Assembly: GCA_019119975.1 (NCBI GenBank)
Contig: DWVZ01000142.1
Span: 1-58,622 of the forward strand
Origin: Candidatus Blautia merdavium
Lineage (GTDB): Bacteria; Bacillota; Clostridia; Lachnospirales; Lachnospiraceae
Direction: 5' to 3'
DNA: 58,622 bases
The translations under genes and the position numbers were made by a program. Positions 32,586 to 40,865 of this stretch are shown piece by piece; within the stretch, counting starts at the first letter, position 1; each line of letters begins with the position of its first letter. The notes beneath the pieces were generated by a model. That model was given only the letters and a program-made list of their open reading frames with translations, was not told the origin of the DNA and did no database searches.

Positions 32586-32972
32586 ATGGAAATCGTAAAA
32601 GTCGCAGCCCTGGGAATGACAGGAATGCTCCTGGGACTGCTGTTGAAGGAGACAAAACCGGAATATTCGGTTTACCTAAGCCTTGCCGCGGGCATCTTGA
32701 TCTTTTCTTACATGGCAGGGAAGCTGGAGTATCTGTTCGACTCTGTACTGAAGATCCAGGAGTATCTGCCTTTGGATACCAAGTATCTGACCACGCTGCT
32801 GAAGATGATCGGCATCACTTATATCGGACAGTTTTCGTCAGGGCTTTGCAGGGATGCAGGATATGGTACCCTTGCAGCACAGATTGAGGTCTTTGCAAAG
32901 CTCTATATCATGGTACTGTCCATGCCGGTGCTGCTTGCGCTGATGGAAGCCATCCACGGTTTTCTGTCATGA
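32586..32972 (+). CDS. spoIIIAD: Stage III sporulation protein AD
   Basis: A 128-residue membrane protein with three or four helices (VAALGMTGMLLGLLLKE; YSVYLSLAAGILIFSYMAG) and the conserved GITYIGQFSSGLCRDAGY. The frame is open 21 bases upstream, but ATG 32586 after AGGAGGATCTGC is the natural start. Its stop overlaps the spoIIIAE start. Confidence 0.92.
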   Translation: MEIVKVAALGMTGMLLGLLLKETKPEYSVYLSLAAGILIFSYMAGKLEYLFDSVLKIQEYLPLDTKYLTTLLKMIGITYIGQFSSGLCRDAGYGTLAAQIEVFAKLYIMVLSMPVLLALMEAIHGFLS

Positions 32973-34201
32973 CCAGGCAGAGACGGTGGCGGACAGCGGT
33001 CTTTCTGTTTTTTCTTTGCCTGGCAGCAGCCGCAGCTGAAGTATCGGCAGCGGCAGAAACCATTGCGCAGGAGGAAGAGACCAGCAGCGAAGGAGCTGTC
33101 ACAAGTCCGGAAGAAACCGGCGGCATCGTGCAGGACAGCAAGGAACAGACCGGGGAAGCGCTTCTTGAGGACCTGGAACTTTCCCAGATGCAGGAGGCAG
33201 TCAACGAACTTTTGGGAAAAGAAACCTTTAGTATCGAGGAAGCCCTGAAAAGAGTGCTCCAGGGAGAAACACTTTTTTCCAAAGAATTTTTTCTGAATCT
33301 GGTAAAAAATTTTCTGGCAGAGCATTTCCTGGCAGACCGGGAGACACTGGCACAGGTGCTGCTGCTGGTGCTGATGGCAGCGCTGTTCTCCAATTTCACC
33401 CATGTATTCGGAAGCAGCCAGACCGGGGAAGCCAGCTTCTATGTGGTGTACATGCTCCTTCTGGCAATCCTGATCCATTTCTTTTCCACGGTCAGCCAGG
33501 AGCTTTCCGAAAGCCTGGGCGGTTTCATCACTTTTATGAAAGCCCTGATGCCTTCCTATTTCCTGGCAGTCACTGCCGCATCCGGGGCAGCCACTGCCAT
33601 GGTCTTCTATGAGATGGTGCTGGCAGTGATCTATGTGATACAGGTCCTGCATTTAAAAGCAGTCATACCGGGAATCTGCGCTTACGTGATCATGAAGCTG
33701 GTGAATTACCTCCATAAGGAAGACTTTCTCTCCAAGCTGGCAGATTTACTGAAGCTGATCCTGGAATGGACCATGAAGACCTGCACGGCAGTGATCCTGG
33801 GCATGCAGATCATCCAGAACATGATCAGCCCTGCCATGGACTCTCTAAAGAGGGACATGCTGGGCAAAACAGCGGCAGCCATCCCGGGGATCGGAAATGC
33901 CGTCAACGGGGTGACTGAAATTGCCCTGGGCACAGCGGTGCTGATCCGCAACTGCCTGGGCGCGGCAGGGATCCTGGTACTCCTGATCCTGGGGCTGCCT
34001 CCGGTGATCAAGCTGGGGAGCACAGTCCTTTTGTATAAGTTTCTGGCAGCTATCGTCCAGCCGGTTTCGGATGCCAGGATGGTAGGGTGTCTTAATACAG
34101 TGGGAGAAGGCTGCCGGCTGCTTTTAAAGGTGCTGCTGACCGTGGAGCTGCTGCTTCTCATTACCATTGCCATCCTTTCCGTCTCTTTTCTTTCCGGATA
34201 G
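32969..34201 (+). CDS. spoIIIAE: Stage III sporulation protein AE
   Basis: A 410-residue protein with an N-terminal signal (AVFLFFLCLAAAAAEVSA), an extracytoplasmic acidic region to about residue 120, and about seven or eight membrane helices. It resembles permeases in layout and is the largest membrane part of the channel. ATGA overlap with spoIIIAD. Confidence 0.93.
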   Translation: MTRQRRWRTAVFLFFLCLAAAAAEVSAAAETIAQEEETSSEGAVTSPEETGGIVQDSKEQTGEALLEDLELSQMQEAVNELLGKETFSIEEALKRVLQGETLFSKEFFLNLVKNFLAEHFLADRETLAQVLLLVLMAALFSNFTHVFGSSQTGEASFYVVYMLLLAILIHFFSTVSQELSESLGGFITFMKALMPSYFLAVTAASGAATAMVFYEMVLAVIYVIQVLHLKAVIPGICAYVIMKLVNYLHKEDFLSKLADLLKLILEWTMKTCTAVILGMQIIQNMISPAMDSLKRDMLGKTAAAIPGIGNAVNGVTEIALGTAVLIRNCLGAAGILVLLILGLPPVIKLGSTVLLYKFLAAIVQPVSDARMVGCLNTVGEGCRLLLKVLLTVELLLLITIAILSVSFLSG

Positions 34202-34241
34202 AGTCCTTTCAATTAAGAGAAAAAGAGAGGAAGTGAAAGAA

Positions 34242-34550
34242 ATGGCAGAAGCGTTTTACAGCTGGGTGCTGGATCTGGCATGCTATTTTATCCTTTTGTC
34301 AGCAGTGATGAATTTTCTTCCGGATAACAGTTATAAAAAATATGTCCAGTATTATATGGGACTGCTGCTGATTCTGGTCGTCCTGTCTCCGGTCTTTGAT
34401 GCAGCCCGCATTCAGGAGAAGATCGACGCCTACATCGAAGAATTTGGAAATCAGGATACCGAAAGAGAAGCGTGGGAGGAAAAAGCCGGACAGTGGGAGA
34501 AAGAATGGCAGGATAGCCTGGGTGGAGACAGCGGGGAGGTGAGTCCATGA
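34242..34550 (+). CDS. spoIIIAF: Stage III sporulation protein AF
   Basis: A 102-residue protein with two N-terminal membrane helices (DLACYFILLSAVMNFL; YYMGLLLILVVLSPVF) and a charged tail. It is shorter than the Bacillus version (about 200). The frame is open upstream into spoIIIAE; ATG 34242 after AGAGGAAGTGAAAG is chosen. Its stop overlaps the spoIIIAG start. Confidence 0.88.
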   Translation: MAEAFYSWVLDLACYFILLSAVMNFLPDNSYKKYVQYYMGLLLILVVLSPVFDAARIQEKIDAYIEEFGNQDTEREAWEEKAGQWEKEWQDSLGGDSGEVSP

Positions 34551-35020
34551 AGCCCCTGCAGGAGCTGATGAAAAAAGAGAAACTGGCAGTGATCCTTCTG
34601 ACCGGACTTCTGCTGCTGATCGTGGCGCTTCCGGTCAGGGAGGAGGACAAAGAGGAGGAGCAGACGCTGCCTCAAAAAGAACAGGAAGCCGGGGAGCAGG
34701 ACTGGCAGGAAAAAATGGAAGCCCGGCTTACCAAGGTGCTGGAACAGGTAGAAGGAGTGGGAAAGACAGAGGTCTTTCTCACCTGCGAGGGCACAGAGCA
34801 GAAAGTGGTGGAAAAGGATGAGAACAGTACCGTGTACGAAAAGGATGCCAAGGGCAATCAGTCTCCCTATGTGACCACAGAAGTCTACCCCAGGGTCACA
34901 GGCGTCCTGGTGGTGGCACAGGGCGGAGGCGATCCGGTGACGGTTCAGAAGATTCAGGAGGCTGTGGAGGCATTATTTCAGGTAGAAGCCCATAAAATAA
35001 AAGTAATGAAAATGAATTAG
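34547..35020 (+). CDS. spoIIIAG: Stage III sporulation protein AG
   Basis: A 157-residue protein with one N-terminal membrane helix (LAVILLTGLLLLIVALPV) and a soluble ring-building domain with VEGVGKTEVFLTCEG and VTGVLVVAQGGGDPVTV. In Bacillus SpoIIIAG forms a large ring in the intermembrane space. GGAGGTGAG precedes the ATG. Confidence 0.92.
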   Translation: MKPLQELMKKEKLAVILLTGLLLLIVALPVREEDKEEEQTLPQKEQEAGEQDWQEKMEARLTKVLEQVEGVGKTEVFLTCEGTEQKVVEKDENSTVYEKDAKGNQSPYVTTEVYPRVTGVLVVAQGGGDPVTVQKIQEAVEALFQVEAHKIKVMKMN

Positions 35021-35033
35021 AGGAGAGAGCAGC

Positions 35034-35804
35034 ATGAAAAAAATCTTCAAGAAAAATCAGGTTATCATTACGGCACTTGCGATCATGATCGCTGTAGCAG
35101 GGTATATCAATTACTCAGACAATCATCTGGGGATTGACGGAGTCCTTCAGAAAGCCAGCACAGACAGCACCGATGAGACTGCCCAGACAGCTTCCGATAC
35201 GGACGGCATCGTAGAAGAGATCGAGAGCCTGGACTATGATCTGACCGACGAGACTGCACTGACTGAGGAAAATGCCAGGGCGCAGGAAGATGCCCAGGGA
35301 GATTCCCAGGGTGATATCCAGGCAGAAGAAGAGACAAAGGAGACCGCGGATGCTTCAGGACAGACAGAGGAAAGCACAGCCGCAGAAGGGACAACAGTGA
35401 CAGAAACACCGGGAGAAGCAGTCCTGACAGGTGCATCCGGATTTGCCGCGCAGGCAAAGGTCAGCCGGGAGCAGGTGCGCTCTGCCAACAAGGAAACCCT
35501 TCTGGAGATCATCAACAATGAAAATCTGGGAGACGACCAGAAGCAGGAGGCAGTCAGCTCCATGGTCAATATGACCGATCTGGCAGAGCAGGAAGAGGCG
35601 GCAGAGCTTCTTTTGGAAGCCCAGGGCTTTTCAGATGTAGTGGTGAATCTGACAGGCGGCAGCGCAGATGTGATCGTTCCCCAGGAATATATGGAAGATG
35701 CCAGCCGGGCGCAGATTGAGGATATTGTAAAGAGAAAGACCAGTGTTCCCGTGGAAAATATCGTGATCACGCCGCTGGATGACGGCACAGAGGAGGCGAA
35801 GTAG
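35034..35804 (+). CDS. spoIIIAH: Stage III sporulation protein AH
   Basis: A 256-residue protein with one N-terminal membrane helix (IITALAIMIAVAGYINY), a long acidic Ala/Thr/Glu-rich linker and a C-terminal YscJ/FliF-like domain (KETLLEIINNENLGDDQKQ; AAELLLEAQGFSDVVV). In Bacillus it docks with SpoIIQ from the forespore. The acidic linker is longer than usual. Last gene of the operon. Confidence 0.92.
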   Translation: MKKIFKKNQVIITALAIMIAVAGYINYSDNHLGIDGVLQKASTDSTDETAQTASDTDGIVEEIESLDYDLTDETALTEENARAQEDAQGDSQGDIQAEEETKETADASGQTEESTAAEGTTVTETPGEAVLTGASGFAAQAKVSREQVRSANKETLLEIINNENLGDDQKQEAVSSMVNMTDLAEQEEAAELLLEAQGFSDVVVNLTGGSADVIVPQEYMEDASRAQIEDIVKRKTSVPVENIVITPLDDGTEEAK

Positions 35805-35835
35805 GAAGGTTTTCCCTTTTTGGGGCACAAATCCC

Positions 35836-35864
35836 TTGACACGGGTTTTCAGGTATACTAAAAT
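35836..35864 (+). promoter_or_regulatory. prfC promoter
   Basis: TTGACA (35836-35841), 17 bases, TAAAAT (35859-35864). It lies between spoIIIAH and prfC, showing that prfC has its own vegetative expression. Confidence 0.7.
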
Positions 35865-35951
35865 AGCGTCAGTGCGCAAAAAGGCAGGAAAAGCAGTTCC
35901 TGCTTCAAGATAGATCAAAAGTTCAGAAATGAAGGAAAAGGAGAACCAAAG

Positions 35952-37544
35952 GTGGCTGACTATACCAAAGAAATTACAAAAAGACGTACATTTGCAATCA
36001 TATCCCACCCGGATGCCGGAAAAACAACCCTGACAGAAAAGTTTCTGCTCTACGGCGGCGCCATTAATCTGGCTGGAAGTGTAAAGGGCAAGGCAACCGC
36101 CCGTCATGCGGTTTCCGACTGGATGGAGATTGAAAAGGAGAGAGGTATTTCCGTGACCTCCTCTGTACTGCAGTTTAACTATGACGGTTACTGCATCAAC
36201 ATATTGGATACACCGGGACATCAGGATTTCTCAGAAGATACTTACCGTACCCTTATGGCAGCGGATTCCGCGGTCATGGTCATTGACGCGTCCAAGGGCG
36301 TGGAGGCACAGACCAGGAAGCTTTTCAAGGTCTGTGCTATGCGCCACATCCCCATCTTTACCTTTATTAACAAACTGGACCGGGATGCCAACGACACCTT
36401 TGACCTTCTGGATGACATAGAAAAGGAACTGGGGATTCCCACCTGTCCCATTAACTGGCCCATTGGTTCCGGGAAAAAGTTCCGTGGTGTCTATGACAGA
36501 GAGACCCAAAAGGTCCTGACCTTCTCCGACACCATGAAGGGCACCAAAGAAGGCATCGAGGACGAGATCGGCATTGAAGAGGAACGGCTTTTGGAGGTCC
36601 TGGATCCGGAGCAGAAGGAACAGCTTCTGGAGGAGATCGAGCTGCTGGACGGCGCCAGCGCGGAATTTGACCAGGAGCTGGTGGATCAGGGAAAGCTTTC
36701 TCCGGTATGCTTCGGCTCTGCCCTTACTAATTTCGGCGTGGAGACCTTTTTAAAGCATTTCCTGAAAATGACCTCCTCCCCTCTGCCCAGGACGGCAGAT
36801 GTAGGAGAGATCGATCCCATGAAAGAGGATTTCTCAGCCTTTGTCTTTAAGATCCAGGCCAATATGAATAAGAACCACAGAGACCGGATTGCTTTTATGC
36901 GGATCTGCTCCGGTAAATTCGAGGCTTCCAGAGAAGTCTACCATGTGCAGGGAAATAAGAAGATGCGTCTGTCCCAGCCGCAGCAGATGATGGCGAAGGA
37001 CCGCCATGTGGTGGAGGAAGCCTATGCGGGAGACATCATCGGCGTCTTTGATCCGGGCATTTTCTCCATTGGCGATACCGTGTGCGCGCCGGGGAAAAAG
37101 TTCCAGTATGAAGGAATCCCTACCTTCGCGCCGGAGCATTTTGCCAGAGTACGCCTGACAGACAGCATGAAAAGGAAGCAGTTCGTAAAAGGCATCAACC
37201 AGATTGCCCAGGAAGGCGCTATCCAGATCTTCCAGGAAGTCATGGGCGGTATGGAAGAGATCATTGTGGGCGTGGTAGGCGTTCTGCAGTTCGACGTGCT
37301 GAAATACAGGCTGGAGAACGAATACAATGTGGAGATCCGTCTGGAGTCCCTGCCTTATGAGCATATCCGCTGGATCGAAAACAAGGACGAGATCGATGTA
37401 AAGTCCCTGACCGGAACCTCCGATATGAAGAAGGTCATGGACCTGAAGGGAAATCCGCTGCTGCTGTTCATCAACAGCTGGAGCATCGGTATGACCCTGG
37501 ATCGGAACGAAGGTCTGAGACTTGCGGAATTTTCCAGAAATTAA
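35952..37544 (+). CDS. prfC: Peptide chain release factor 3
   Basis: A 530-residue translational GTPase that recycles release factors 1 and 2 from the ribosome. G1 is SHPDAGKTT (residues 18-26), G3 is DTPGHQDF and G4 is NKLDRD; domains II and III follow, including VGVVGVLQFDVLKYRLENEY. GTG start at 35952. It stands between the spoIIIA operon and asp23, where Bacillus subtilis has accBC. A terminator follows. Confidence 0.95.
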   Translation: MADYTKEITKRRTFAIISHPDAGKTTLTEKFLLYGGAINLAGSVKGKATARHAVSDWMEIEKERGISVTSSVLQFNYDGYCINILDTPGHQDFSEDTYRTLMAADSAVMVIDASKGVEAQTRKLFKVCAMRHIPIFTFINKLDRDANDTFDLLDDIEKELGIPTCPINWPIGSGKKFRGVYDRETQKVLTFSDTMKGTKEGIEDEIGIEEERLLEVLDPEQKEQLLEEIELLDGASAEFDQELVDQGKLSPVCFGSALTNFGVETFLKHFLKMTSSPLPRTADVGEIDPMKEDFSAFVFKIQANMNKNHRDRIAFMRICSGKFEASREVYHVQGNKKMRLSQPQQMMAKDRHVVEEAYAGDIIGVFDPGIFSIGDTVCAPGKKFQYEGIPTFAPEHFARVRLTDSMKRKQFVKGINQIAQEGAIQIFQEVMGGMEEIIVGVVGVLQFDVLKYRLENEYNVEIRLESLPYEHIRWIENKDEIDVKSLTGTSDMKKVMDLKGNPLLLFINSWSIGMTLDRNEGLRLAEFSRN

Positions 37545-37553
37545 GTAAGAAAG

Positions 37554-37592
37554 AAGCGGTTTTTTGCGGGAAAAGTAAAAAACCGCTTTTAA
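37554..37592 (+). terminator. Intrinsic terminator after prfC
   Basis: AAGCGGTTTTTT (37554-37565) pairs with AAAAAACCGCTT (37577-37588), with a T-rich end. Confidence 0.85.
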
Positions 37593-37606
37593 TTTTATAA
37601 TGCATT

Positions 37607-37615
37607 TGGTATAAT
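37607..37615 (+). promoter_or_regulatory. Extended -10 promoter of asp23
   Basis: TGGTATAAT: an extended -10 (TATAAT at 37610-37615) with no good -35. The coding start is 37 bases downstream. Confidence 0.55.
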
Positions 37616-37651
37616 AATACACAGGATATTTCCTGGAGGAGGTAGAATATT

Positions 37652-38035
37652 ATGGCGGAAGACAGAAACATCTACAAGATACATGACAATGGCTCTCTTG
37701 GGGAAGTACAGATTGCAGATGAAGTAGTAGCGATTATTGCAGGGCTTGCTGCCACAGAAGTAGAAGGCGTAGGCTCTATGGCTGGAAATATTACAAATGA
37801 ACTGGTAGGAAAGCTGGGCATGAAAAATCTTTCCAAAGGCGTCAAGGTAGACGTCCTGGAGGATGTGGTCTGTGTGGACCTGGCACTGAACATTGAATAT
37901 GGATACAACATCCTGGAGACCAGCCAGAAGGTACAGGAAAAAGTAAAGGCAGCCATTGAAAACATGACCGGGCTTACCGTGTCAGACGTAAATGTGCGCA
38001 TTGCCAGCGTAGAACTGGAAAAAGAAGGCAAATAG
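37652..38035 (+). CDS. Asp23/Gls24 family envelope stress protein
   Basis: A 127-residue Asp23 (DUF322) protein: GEVQIADEVVAIIAGLAATEVEGV, MAGNITNELVGKLG and VRIASVELE. Bacillus subtilis has the homologue YqhY at the same place before nusB, linked by genetics to control of acetyl-CoA carboxylase. GGAGG precedes the ATG. A terminator separates it from nusB. Confidence 0.92.
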   Translation: MAEDRNIYKIHDNGSLGEVQIADEVVAIIAGLAATEVEGVGSMAGNITNELVGKLGMKNLSKGVKVDVLEDVVCVDLALNIEYGYNILETSQKVQEKVKAAIENMTGLTVSDVNVRIASVELEKEGK

Positions 38036-38069
38036 TTCATTGACAAGTAAACATCTAAAAGAGCAAAGT

Positions 38070-38105
38070 GATAAGGTGTCTTTTTTAGAGGCACCTTATC
38101 TTTTT
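38070..38105 (+). terminator. Terminator between asp23 and nusB
   Basis: GATAAGGTG (38070-38078) pairs with CACCTTATC (38092-38100), with TTTTT after it. It ends only a few bases before the nusB ribosome site, so it probably tunes read-through from asp23. Confidence 0.75.
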
Positions 38106-38119
38106 ACGGAGGAATGAGA

Positions 38120-38521
38120 ATGGGAAGAAGAGAGATGAGAGAACATATTTTTAAACTCCTTTTTTTAAGCGAGTTTAATCCAGCAGAGGAGATGCCGGAG
38201 CAGATCCGCCTGTATTTTGAGGACATGGAGGACTTAAATCCCACAGAGCAGGCATATATGGAAAACAAATACAGGAAAGTCAGGGAGCACTTAGAGGAGA
38301 TCGACAGCCTGCTGAATGAGAAATCCACAGGCTGGAAGACCACCAGAATGAGCAAAGTGGATCTAAACCTGCTCCGCCTGGCAGTTTATGAAATGAAATA
38401 CGATGAGGACGTGCCGGTGAAAGTGGCGATCAACGAAGCCGTGGAGATCAGCAAGATCTTCGGCGGAGATGATTCCTCCTCCTTTATCAATGGTATCCTG
38501 GGCAAGGTAGCAAAGGGATGA
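38120..38521 (+). CDS. nusB: Transcription antitermination factor NusB
   Basis: A 133-residue helical protein acting with NusE in antitermination on rRNA operons. GRREMREHIFKLLF at the start, NLLRLAVYEMKYDEDVPVKV and INEAVEISKIFG are diagnostic. The ATG at 38114 is only one base from GGAGG, so 38120 is preferred. Its stop overlaps the xseA start. Confidence 0.94.
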   Translation: MGRREMREHIFKLLFLSEFNPAEEMPEQIRLYFEDMEDLNPTEQAYMENKYRKVREHLEEIDSLLNEKSTGWKTTRMSKVDLNLLRLAVYEMKYDEDVPVKVAINEAVEISKIFGGDDSSSFINGILGKVAKG

Positions 38522-39738
38522 ACAGCATCTATTCAGTAGGGCAGGTCAATACTTACATCAAGAATATGTTCCAGCAGGATTTTCTGCTGAACAGGATCTC
38601 TGTCAAAGGAGAAATCTCCAACTGCAAATATCATACTTCCGGGCATATCTACTTTTCCCTGAAGGATGAGACCGGGGCATTATCCTGCGTCATGTTTGCA
38701 GGGCAGAGAAGAGGACTGGCGTTCCCCATGAAAAACGGGGACCGGGTGGTAGTATCCGGCAGTGTCAGCGTCTATGAGCGGGACGGAAAGTATCAGCTTT
38801 ACGCCCGTGAGATCACCCTGGAGGGAGCCGGGCTTTTGTACGAGCGCTATCTCGCTTTGAAAAAAGAACTGGAAGAAATGGGCATGTTTGCCCAGGAATA
38901 CAAACAGCCCATTCCCAAATACGCCCGGACCGTAGGCGTGGTGACTGCGCCTACCGGGGCAGCCGTTCAGGATATCCGGAACATTGCCGGCAGGAGGAAC
39001 CCTTATGTGCAACTGATCCTGTATCCTGCCCTGGTGCAGGGAGAGGGAGCCAAAGAAAGCATTGTCCGGGGAATCCGGACCCTGGACGCCATGCACCTGG
39101 ATGTGATCATTGTAGGAAGAGGCGGAGGTTCTATCGAAGATCTCTGGGCGTTTAATGAGGAAGAAGTAGCCCGGGCGATCTTTGAGTGCCGGACGCCGGT
39201 GATCTCAGCCGTGGGGCATGAGACGGACACCACCATTGCGGACTATGCGGCAGATCTGCGGGCGCCGACCCCTTCTGCGGCAGCGGAGCTTGCGGTGGCA
39301 GATATCCGGGTGTTCCTGCAGACGCTGCGGGGCTATCAGGACAAGCTTGCCCGTACCGTGGAGGACAGGATCTATCTGGCGCGCCAGAATCTCCGGCATT
39401 ATCAGACAAAGCTGAATTATCTGAGCCCGGAAAATAAGATCCGGGAAAACAGGACCCGCCTGATAGACGCAGAAGACAGGATCCAGTCTGCCATGAAAAA
39501 CCAGATCTATCTTGCGCGGCAGAACCTGCAGGTATATCTGGAGCGCATGAAAGGGCTTTCGCCGCTGAACAAGCTGAATCAGGGCTTTTCTTATGTGGAG
39601 GATCAAGAGCACAAAGCGGTGACCAGTATTTCCCAGGTACAAAAAGGGGATACTTTAAAAATCCAGGTGACAGACGGAACGATCCTGACCCGCGCGGAGG
39701 AAATCAGGAAAAGAGACTGGGAAAGTGAGAGGAGTTAA
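38518..39738 (+). CDS. xseA: Exodeoxyribonuclease VII large subunit
   Basis: A 406-residue nuclease subunit. An OB-fold comes first (ISVKGEISNCKYHTSGHIYFSLKD), then the catalytic region with GVVTAPTGAAVQDI, GRGGGSIEDLWAFN and SAVGHETDTTIADYAADLRA, then a long coiled coil. With XseB it degrades single-stranded DNA. Translationally coupled to nusB (ATGA). Confidence 0.96.
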   Translation: MNSIYSVGQVNTYIKNMFQQDFLLNRISVKGEISNCKYHTSGHIYFSLKDETGALSCVMFAGQRRGLAFPMKNGDRVVVSGSVSVYERDGKYQLYAREITLEGAGLLYERYLALKKELEEMGMFAQEYKQPIPKYARTVGVVTAPTGAAVQDIRNIAGRRNPYVQLILYPALVQGEGAKESIVRGIRTLDAMHLDVIIVGRGGGSIEDLWAFNEEEVARAIFECRTPVISAVGHETDTTIADYAADLRAPTPSAAAELAVADIRVFLQTLRGYQDKLARTVEDRIYLARQNLRHYQTKLNYLSPENKIRENRTRLIDAEDRIQSAMKNQIYLARQNLQVYLERMKGLSPLNKLNQGFSYVEDQEHKAVTSISQVQKGDTLKIQVTDGTILTRAEEIRKRDWESERS

Positions 39739-39741
39739 ATC

Positions 39742-39966
39742 GTGGCAGATACAGAAAAAACAACGCAGGAGCCAACCATTGAAGAATCCTTAAAGGAGCT
39801 GGACAGCATTGTGGAAAGACTGGAGAGCAGGGAAATCTCCCTGGAAGACTCCTTCGTGCTTTACCAGCAGGGAATGGAACTGCTGAAAAAATGCAGCGGC
39901 AGGATTGACGCCGTTGAGAAAAAAATGCTGAAAATAAATGAAGATGGTGAGTTAAGTGAATTTTAA
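39742..39966 (+). CDS. xseB: Exodeoxyribonuclease VII small subunit
   Basis: A 74-residue helical protein, partner of XseA (TIEESLKELDSIVERLESRE; SLEDSFVLYQQGMELLKKC). GTG start with GAGGAG upstream. Its end overlaps the ispA start by eleven bases. Confidence 0.94.
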   Translation: MADTEKTTQEPTIEESLKELDSIVERLESREISLEDSFVLYQQGMELLKKCSGRIDAVEKKMLKINEDGELSEF

Positions 39967-40852
39967 AGAAGAACTGGAAAGCAGGGTACAGTATGCGCAG
40001 GAAACCATAGAAGCCTTCCTTCCAAAGGAGGAGGGATTTTCCAGGCGTATGGCAGAGGCTGTCAATTACAGCATGCTGGCAGGCGGCAAACGTCTGCGCC
40101 CTGTATTTATGAAAGCCGTGTATGATATGCTGGGAGGGACGTCGGATGTGATCCGCCCCTTTATGGCAGCCATGGAGATGGTTCATACCCATTCCCTGAT
40201 CCATGACGACCTTCCTGCCATCGACAACGACGAATACAGAAGAGGAAAGAAGACGACCCATGTGGTATTCGGAGAATCCGCAGCCATCCTTGCCGGGGAT
40301 GCGCTCTTAAACTATGCCTATGAAACAGCTTTTCTTGCCTTTGACCTTTGTCAGAAGGAAGAGGAGCTGCGGCAGGCGGCAGCCGCACTGAAGATCCTGG
40401 CAAACCGGACCGGCATCTGCGGCATGCTGGGCGGACAGGGCGTGGACGTAGAAAACGACGGCAGAGAAATAGACAAGGAAATGCTGGATTATATTTACGA
40501 GAATAAAACTTCCGCCCTGATCGAGGCATCCCTTATGATCGGAGCCGTCCTTGCCGGGGCAGACAGGTCCGTGGTGGAAAACGCCTGTCAGATCGGAAGC
40601 AGGATCGGCATTGCCTTCCAGATCCAGGACGACATCTTGGACGTGACCAGCAGCAGGGAAACCCTGGGAAAACCGGTGGGAAGCGATGCAAAAAATCATA
40701 AGACCACTTACGTGACCCTGGAAGGAATCGAAAAAGCGCAGGAGGAAGCAGGAAAGCTGACCAAAGAAGCGGTGGAGCTTCTTGAACAGCTTCCGGGAGA
40801 CAGCCGGTTTTTAAAAGAGCTGTTCCTTTCTCTGATGGAACGCAGAAAATAG
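39956..40852 (+). CDS. ispA: Polyprenyl (farnesyl-type) diphosphate synthase
   Basis: A 298-residue trans-isoprenyl transferase that condenses isopentenyl diphosphate into C15 (or C20) chains. First Asp-rich motif: SLIHDDLPAIDNDEYRRG; second: FQIQDDILDVTS; GGKRLRP is also present. GTG start. It is followed by dxs, so precursor and chain-forming steps are encoded together. Confidence 0.94.
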   Translation: MNFKEELESRVQYAQETIEAFLPKEEGFSRRMAEAVNYSMLAGGKRLRPVFMKAVYDMLGGTSDVIRPFMAAMEMVHTHSLIHDDLPAIDNDEYRRGKKTTHVVFGESAAILAGDALLNYAYETAFLAFDLCQKEEELRQAAAALKILANRTGICGMLGGQGVDVENDGREIDKEMLDYIYENKTSALIEASLMIGAVLAGADRSVVENACQIGSRIGIAFQIQDDILDVTSSRETLGKPVGSDAKNHKTTYVTLEGIEKAQEEAGKLTKEAVELLEQLPGDSRFLKELFLSLMERRK

Positions 40853-40865
40853 AGGTGTGATACCG